Below are positions 58,001 through 64,000 of a stretch of DNA of 64,000 nucleotides, piece after piece. The position numbers were made by a program, and so were the translations under genes. Origin of the DNA: Coniferiporia sulphurascens (taxonomy: Eukaryota > Basidiomycota > Agaricomycetes > Hymenochaetales > Hymenochaetaceae); the NCBI GenBank assembly GCA_002794785.1, contig NBBA01000003.1, positions 496,001-560,000 of the forward strand, in the 5' to 3' direction. Each line of letters opens with the position of its first letter. The stretch's first letter is position 1. The notes beneath the pieces were generated by a model that was not told the DNA's origin, did no database searches, and saw only the letters and a program-made list of their open reading frames with translations.

Positions 58001-60731
58001 TAATAGGTTAGACGTCACGTTAATCGTCTCTAGCGCCCCGCATTGCCACATGCTCGCGGGGAGCTCCGTCAGACTGTTGTTGTGCGCATCGAGGGTGACG
58101 AGACGCTGTAAGTTCCCGATGCTCTCCGGAAGCGCGTCCAGTTGATTATCAGAACACGAGAAGGTGACGAGCCGCGTGAGGAGTCCGAGTGTATCGGGAA
58201 TAAATCGGAAGGCATTATGGTCAATTCGAAGTGTAGTAAGGGCGGTCAGATGTGAAAAGGCAATGTCGTCCAAGCTGCTAAGTTTTGCATGCGATATATT
58301 CAGGGATGTGAGACGAAATTGTGCAGGAAGCGAGGGTCCAGAGAGTACGATTAACTGCGTGATGTCGTTGTGAGATGAGTCCAGCACTTGCATGCGCGGG
58401 CCAATAACCAGGTCGAGAGCGTGAACAGCATTGTGGTCGGCAAGCAGCTGCTCTAGACGCGGGAGCTTCGACACGAGAGAAAGATCAGAGATATTGTTGC
58501 GACGACAGTCGAGGCTAACCAAGCTGACGAGACCAACACACTCGTTCGGGAATCTCGAGATTTGGTTTCCTACGACGACGAGCCGCTGGAGTGACCTCAG
58601 ACGGCCGATTTCGGGAGGAAGAGAGGAGATATTGTTAAAAGAAATGTCTAGGTCCAAGAGGCCAGTCATTTCGAGAATTACCGGAGGCATGGTTTGGAAT
58701 TTATTATTCGAAATATTAAGGAACTTGAGGGAGCGGAGTCTCGAGAAGGACTGGGGGAGCTTGTCGATCCTGTTGTTCTGTGCTTTCAAACTGGCTAGCA
58801 TCGGAATGCGATCTAGACCGGAGTCGTCAAGGTCGGCGATACGGTTACAGGACAGATCAAGACGGTTCAGAGAGATACTGTGGCGAACGCTCTGAGGCAC
58901 CTTCTTCATCGCCATGTTCGAAAGACGTAACTCCCGCAGCGTTGTACACGACTGAATGAAGTCTAGCGGAATTTCCAGCATAGGATTCCTAGAAAGATTA
59001 AGCACAACTATCTTTTGCGCATGTGTGTGTAAGAGAATTGGGATGGTCTTCAGACTTCGACCGGTTAAATCGATGCTTTCAAAATTATTATCTGTGACCT
59101 GCTCTTCTTGCTAAAATTAAAATGAGCGATGAGCATATGATGTTCACCTTTCCAATAAACCGCATCTTACCGCATCGCCCAAGAAGTTGCTTTTGTGTAT
59201 AAACTTGATTAGGAAGCCTATCTCATCCGAACCCAGCGTCTGCAACCCATCGGTGACGCCGTAGCCGGCTTGCTCAAGCCTACGACGAACGAGGTCCGCG
59301 GGTCGTTCCGTGGGCGCGAGGACACGTTCTGATTATACCGATATCAACAGCTAGTACATTATGACGCGAATTATACACTCACCTCGTTCCCGTTCCTTCA
59401 CATACAGACTATGTGGCTCTCTGGTTTCGTCTAGGAGCAGTCTCCGGCCCATCGCAGGGACGAGCTCGGCAACCGTCGTAGTTAATGGACATTTAACGAC
59501 ATGATATGTCCCGTCGCTTCTGTGTATCCGCAATTGATACGCGGGGGTTTGGACACGCTTCGCAATGCGTGTCCGGCGGTGTTGCTGTTTAACCGCATGT
59601 GTGCGCTCCGTCGCGTCCACCGATTCCGACGCGTCCGAATCTGAGTAGTCCGGCACATCCGGCAGCCCGCCTTCCTTCTCCACCGCCCAACTCTCTGGCG
59701 CTGCCCATCCGGGACTGTGTGGCTCTGCTTCCCGTATCTCTTCCTTCGGGAGCGGTGTTTTCGGCGAGATCTTGCGTGTGTCGAGGTGCGGTGGTGCAGC
59801 CTTTCGACGATGCGTAACGGGGGGAACGTGCCCGTTCCCATTCCCCTGTACAGATGGAGTAGGGCTTGGAAGAAAGGGGTTACTGAATATTGCTGGTTGC
59901 ATTCGCGCATAAGTATGTTGCGGGGGCGTCGGAGCAAGAGGGGCGAGCGGGTGGAAGCTCCCATCCGACGCGCTGAAACTACTCGACTGGTAACTGCTCT
60001 CGAATCCGCTGCCTGGCGAGCTCGCGCTCGCGTTGTCATTAGGAAGGATCCCACGAGACTCGTTGCGCATCGACAAGTCAACGATGCCGTCCATTTCATC
60101 CAGGTTCGTGTCGAGCGTAAACTCCGGCTCCTTCGACATCCTCGGCGGCAAGCCGGGTGACTTGGGCCGGTTTCTTCGTTTATTCTTGCGCTGTAATGGC
60201 GGTGGCGGCGGTGGAGACGGAATAGGAAGAAAGGACGAGGAATGCAGCGGAGACGGTAGGGGAGGGACAACGACGCTCGTGCTGGACATCATGCTGTCGC
60301 TGTCCTTGCCGATCCTGCTCGCTTTCTTCTTGATGACGTTGAAGAAGTTCATGCCCTTGGGCTTGCGCAGTTCTTCCCGAGAGCCTTTCTCCGTCCCACT
60401 CGAGCTGATGCTCTCCAATATGCTGGTTGAGTCGCTGTTGCGCCCGTGAGCCAGCGATGCCGAGCTGCCTTGTCGTGAGGAGACAAGGTTCATGACCGAA
60501 CGCTTGCCGCTCAAAGCAAAGGCCCTCTGCTTCGGCGGTGAGAACTTAAGAACAAGGCCATCAGTATAAATTCCCCTCGAAGTACAAGGAAATACGGACA
60601 CGCGCTGGTTCGTCAAGCCAAGGCGCGATCTCAGCGCTCGCCTCGTCCATCATCGTTGCGTTCGGAGGGGCCGCCTCGGGCGAGAGGTACTTCCACTGCT
60701 CGCATGGGTCGAGGGTGATTTCTGTGGACAT
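55060..60731 (-). CDS. CYR1: Adenylate cyclase, RA-LRR-PP2C-cyclase architecture
   Basis: About five exons and 1,810 residues. The N-terminal 400 residues are Ser/Pro-rich, with NFFNVIKKKASRIGKDSDS, possibly the G-alpha-binding segment. A Ras-association domain follows (RIHRSDGTYHVVKCPLTTT). About 20 leucine-rich repeats lie at roughly residues 500-1030. A PP2C-like domain (about 1130-1400) lacks several metal ligands. The class III cyclase domain (about 1435-1640) has VFTDIRNSTHLWD and VKTEGDAFMCSF, the two metal-binding aspartates. This is the Ras- or G-protein-regulated enzyme making cAMP for nutrient sensing and morphogenesis. A 58-nt intron with branch-like CTGAT joins DEPAR to FSPPKQRAF. 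It is shorter than many ascomycete homologues, mainly at the N-terminus. Confidence 0.94.
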
Positions 60732-61645
60732 TATTTTGCTTGATACATGGACAAAGGTTGTGAGGGACGAATATTTAGCGTCGGTGTTGTCGCAGTCTCG
60801 TCGGTGCGGGATGGGCGGGGAATTAATCCTCAAAAGCGCATCCGCATTGAGGTAGCTTTCACGAATTTACCCATTTCAGTAAAAAAGGGGGTTACCCGGG
60901 CCGCTCCGAACAGCGCCGCCATCCCTCGTCACGACGTGCCCCTAAGTAAATATATGTCTCTGAAATGTAGCTTACAAACCGGGAGCCTGAGCCGAGGAAC
61001 GTCTGTCCCTTGTTATTCTTTTAAATTCTTTTAAATTCAAGTCTCGGCTATAGATGCGCCACAAGTATTCATATCTGACCGCGGTTGTGGGTGTTCAAGC
61101 AAAATTCAGTGCGCAGAAAACAATATATATTGCCCGGAGCTGTTTCATGCCGATATACTGTGATTCGTCAGCAGCCACAAGCCGGGTCCAGGACTCGAGG
61201 ATCTCCACGTGAAGCCACGGAGTGCTATCAGCTCCCTAAAACCGCCTAATGAATTCACTGCAAGTGTCCCACACACACCGTGCGTTTCTTTTTGCTGATA
61301 CGGCCCCGAACTCCGACTAGACTCCCTCGTGTTGAACTGAATATCGCCTCTTATGGTGCACGGTGCCAGGAGTTCAGGCCCGAGCATTCTGCCATTACAC
61401 TAACATTAATATTTCGATGTTGAGTAATGATTGACAGCCATCTCGGATGACTAGTAAGCACTGCCATCTGAATTCGTTTACCCTAAAAAATCACACATTT
61501 ATTCCGTTTAATCAATTCCGTCGATCCTTCGGCTACGACTGTTAGTAGAAGGTTCTTTACAAGGGCACTCAATACATTTCAGATACCCTTTTTCCTAAGT
61601 ATCCGCTTATTCCTTTAGTTAATACATAAACCAAATCGCAGAACC
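60732..61645. other. Intergenic region between glyoxalase I and adenylate cyclase
   Basis: 914 bp. It should include the adenylate cyclase promoter and the GLO1 3' UTR. A short tandem repeat of TTCTTTTAAA lies at 61017-61036. A modest open frame at 61145-61387 (-) has no family features. No RNA gene was confirmed. Confidence 0.4.
61017..61036. repeat. Short tandem repeat, two copies of a 10-mer
   Basis: TTCTTTTAAA is repeated head to tail twice in the intergenic region. Small, likely slippage. Confidence 0.5.
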
Positions 61646-62466
61646 TTAACACTTCTCATCTGGCTTTCGGCTTGCCGGCACGACCTCAATCCAGTACCTA
61701 AGTGGTCGTTGACAGTCAGGCTCCCTCGTCTTCCCAATGAGAAGATCCTTCGCGGTGCACTCACCCATCGGGGTCCTTGATAAAAGCAATGTTCTTCATA
61801 GTTCCGTCTGTGAGTTTCTTTTGGAACGTGACGCCAAGTTGCTCAAACCGATTGCAAGCTGCCTGTACGTTGTCACAGGAAATTGCGATATGTCCGAATC
61901 CACGCCCGGGGTCACTGTTCCCGTTCGAGTACCCCTTAAAGTCGGGATCCGACTCCGTGCCGTGGTTGTGTGTGAGTTCAAGTATGCCTAGAATGGGGTT
62001 GGACAGTGGAGGTAGGGGTCGAATTAAATTTAGTCCGTCAGGGCACAATGAATTCCGGGCCTGGCTATATGCGCACCTTCGCGCCCCGTGCGCGTCGCCT
62101 TCTTTATCTCAGTCGAATCCGCGCCGTTCGAGTGGTCGAACGCAAGGAAGTACAGCGTGAAGCTGGAGAACTCGAGTTCTGGCGATCGTGAGACGATATA
62201 TGCATAAATAGTTGACGCGGCCCCACTGACTGTCTATGAGTTCCATGCCCAAGATCTGTAGGAACGTCGTAAGCTGATGTCCCCTTTATAGGGAACATGA
62301 CTTCCACGGGCCTACCTCTTCGTAGAACTTGAGAGAGACCTTTGGGTCTTTGATGCGCAGCATGGTGTGGTTGAACTGGTGTACAAGACTGATTGACAGT
62401 GTCGTAAACGGTGATGATGCGTGGCAGGCGAACCTTAAACCCGGCAGTTGCTGCGTCGCGAGCCAT
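61646..62466 (-). CDS. GLO1: Glyoxalase I (lactoylglutathione lyase)
   Basis: About five exons and roughly 180 residues, a single glyoxalase domain. It starts [11 protein letters not shown] and splices to [90 protein letters not shown] and [16 protein letters not shown]. The four zinc ligands are visible: His in NHTML, Glu in ILELTHNHG, His in GHIAI and Glu in WIEVVP. The enzyme converts the methylglyoxal-glutathione adduct to lactoylglutathione, detoxifying a glycolytic by-product. It is of single-domain size, half of yeast Glo1, which has two fused domains. Divergent from a NIPA transporter with 299 bp between starts. Confidence 0.92.
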
Positions 62467-62765
62467 GTTTCGAGAAAAGGCGAGCCTGGACGTAAAAGGG
62501 GCGAGTTTGAGATACCTGAAGAGAGACGTGGCGGATGGACCCAGAGGTACAAAGGGGTTACTGTGTGATTTTGAGCGATAGTAATTTATAACTGATTACA
62601 GGTTCCCACGGGTGCTAAAAACGTTATGACGTACAAACGTACAGTTGGACCATGCATGGCCGCCATGGAGCGATCGCTTCGAGCTGCCTTTACCGTTGCC
62701 GTTCGCGCGTTGCTGCTCCTCCCCGCAAGCGGCCGCGGCTGTGATTCTGCCCGTCTTTCCCAACC

Positions 62766-64000
62766 ATGTCGGAATCCTCCTCGTCGCCGTCTGAGTATCG
62801 CTCCGTTGGCATCATTCTTGCGGTGGGCTCGGGTCTGCTCATCGGTACATCCTTTGTCTTCAAGAAGAAGGGTCTTTTAAGGTCCCAGGAAGGCCATGCT
62901 GCAGGTGAGGGCGTCGCGTACTTGAAGTCGGTTAGTGTTTGTCTTTTTCAACCGTCCTCTCACTGACAGGTCTTCAGCCCATGTGGTGGACAGGAATGAT
63001 CAGTGAGTCTAGGTTTAGAGAGCCGTCGTTAGTCAGGGACACCGCCTAAAGCGTTGTCTAGTGATGATTTGCGGCGAGACCTGCAACTTCGGAGGTGACT
63101 GCAATGTTTTGTAATTCGCCCTTTTAAAAACGATGTTCATACCTTTTTCTGAAGCGTACGCGTTTGTCGAGGCCATAGTCGTTGTACGCCTTCTCGTCAT
63201 GTTCAGAACATCGTTCTCTGTCTAATTATTTAAAAGACACCACTTGGAGCGCTCTCGGTCGTCATATCCGCCATCCTTTCGCACATCATCCTCAAGGAAA
63301 AGCTTACGCTCTTTGGCTGGGTCGGCTGCGCACAGTGTATCCTGGGCGCCATTCTCATTTCCGTCAACGCTCCTGAGGAGCAATCGGTTTCCACCATAGT
63401 GGAATTCAAAAAGCTCTTTCTTGCACCCGGTTTTCTCTCATATGGCGGGTGTTGCATCGCGGCAGGTGCGATTGAATTAATTAAATCAGGTCTGCCGTGC
63501 GTCTGATCTCCCTTCCTTTCTACAAAGCGCTTGCTATCATTTTCTTTGTTGCACCCAAGTATGGGACGAAGAGTATGGTCTGGTATATCCTTGTATGCTC
63601 TCTCATAGGGGGGATTAGTGTTAGCTGTACTCAAGGCCTAGGGGCTTGCATCTTGACAAGCATAAGAGGCGAAAATCAGGTATTTCGTCACCGCATATTA
63701 CGTTTTTGTTCCATACTAGCGCCTTTTTTTAGTTCAAGAACTGGTTTATCTACTTTCTCATTGTTTTCGTGATTTGCACCCTCCGTGAGATTTAAAAAAC
63801 TGCTAAAACTACCCACACAAACTAACGAACGGTTACGGCAGTAACGGAGATATACTACCTCAATGTCGCCTTAGCCTTATTCAATACTGGTACGTCTCAC
63901 TTCTCTTTATACGGGATATTTACTGAGTTACATTATTCTAGCAATGGGTATGCTTACATTCCCTTGCCTTCGCTTGACAATCGTTCAATAGTGATCTTAT
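62766..64000 (+). CDS. NIPA-type magnesium transporter, paralogue 2 (cut by window end)
   Basis: It starts MSESSSSPSEYRSVGIILAV, then [35 protein letters not shown] and PMWWTGMI. Later exons include APGFLSYGGCCIAAGAI, FFVAPKYGTKSMVWYILVC, SLIGGISVSCTQGLGACI and [16 protein letters not shown]. These align closely with paralogue 1 at 51903-54647, exon by exon. The last membrane segments and any cytosolic tail lie beyond 64000. Its function is the same as for the family, Mg2+ transport in membranes. The upstream half of the 299-bp divergent region belongs to GLO1. Confidence 0.88.

Noticed and set aside
61145..61440. Possible tRNA or small gene between adenylate cyclase and GLO1
   Set aside because: A GTGTAATGGCAGAATG-like D-arm motif is present on the minus strand, but no matching acceptor or T arm could be found, and the open frame there has no protein features.
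1..64000. CRISPR arrays, prokaryotic operons or plasmid-type origins
   Set aside because: No regularly spaced repeats or bacterial gene organisation were seen; the intron-rich genes are fungal.

Overview
The window is nuclear DNA from a filamentous basidiomycete, most likely an Agaricomycete. Genes are dense and cut by many short GT...AG introns (about 50-70 bp). The best protein matches are fungal: a secreted GH79 glucuronidase, a lysozyme-like GH23 protein, a Ras-associating LRR adenylate cyclase and a LIM/C1/RhoGAP protein. Most gene calls here are spliced models joined by eye from reading-frame continuity and splice signals, so internal exon edges are approximate.

Layout, left to right: secreted lysozyme/transglycosylase-like protein (82-1471, -); ERO1 oxidoreductin (2077-4302, +); vigilin/Scp160 multi-KH protein (5883-10344, +); SR140/U2SURP splicing factor (10659-13591, -); PHS1 3-hydroxyacyl-CoA dehydratase (14284-15349, -); Yap-type bZIP factor (15674-16811, -); protein phosphatase 5 (17292-20056, +); split BTB/POZ protein (20465-22242, +); LIM-LIM-C1-RhoGAP protein (22786-28153, -); secreted pepsin-like aspartic protease (29050-31037, -). 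A gene-poor stretch follows (31.0-35.8 kb). It holds a decayed copy of that protease and an intron-containing tRNA-Ser(CGA). Next come a PWWP/LEDGF-like chromatin protein (35796-37456, -) and a GH79 enzyme (39242-41623, +).

From 42110 to 48817 lies a complete non-LTR retrotransposon (LINE) on the minus strand. It has an intact ORF1 with zinc knuckles, an intact ORF2 (endonuclease, reverse transcriptase, RNase H), a 40-nt poly(A) tail and a perfect 14-bp target-site duplication. It sits 165 bp upstream of the start codon of the APC8/CDC23 gene (48996-51497, +).

The last part holds a NIPA-type magnesium transporter (51903-54647, -), adenylate cyclase (55060-60731, -), glyoxalase I (61646-62466, -) and a second NIPA-type transporter cut by the window end (62766-64000, +).

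Most genes are ordinary housekeeping, signalling or secretion genes and do not form a pathway cluster. The points of most interest are the young, apparently intact LINE with its ATGA-coupled ORFs next to a cell-cycle gene, the decayed protease duplicate, the tRNA gene with its intron, and the two NIPA paralogues flanking adenylate cyclase and glyoxalase. I found no CRISPR array, no prokaryotic-type operon and no convincing new enzymatic system.
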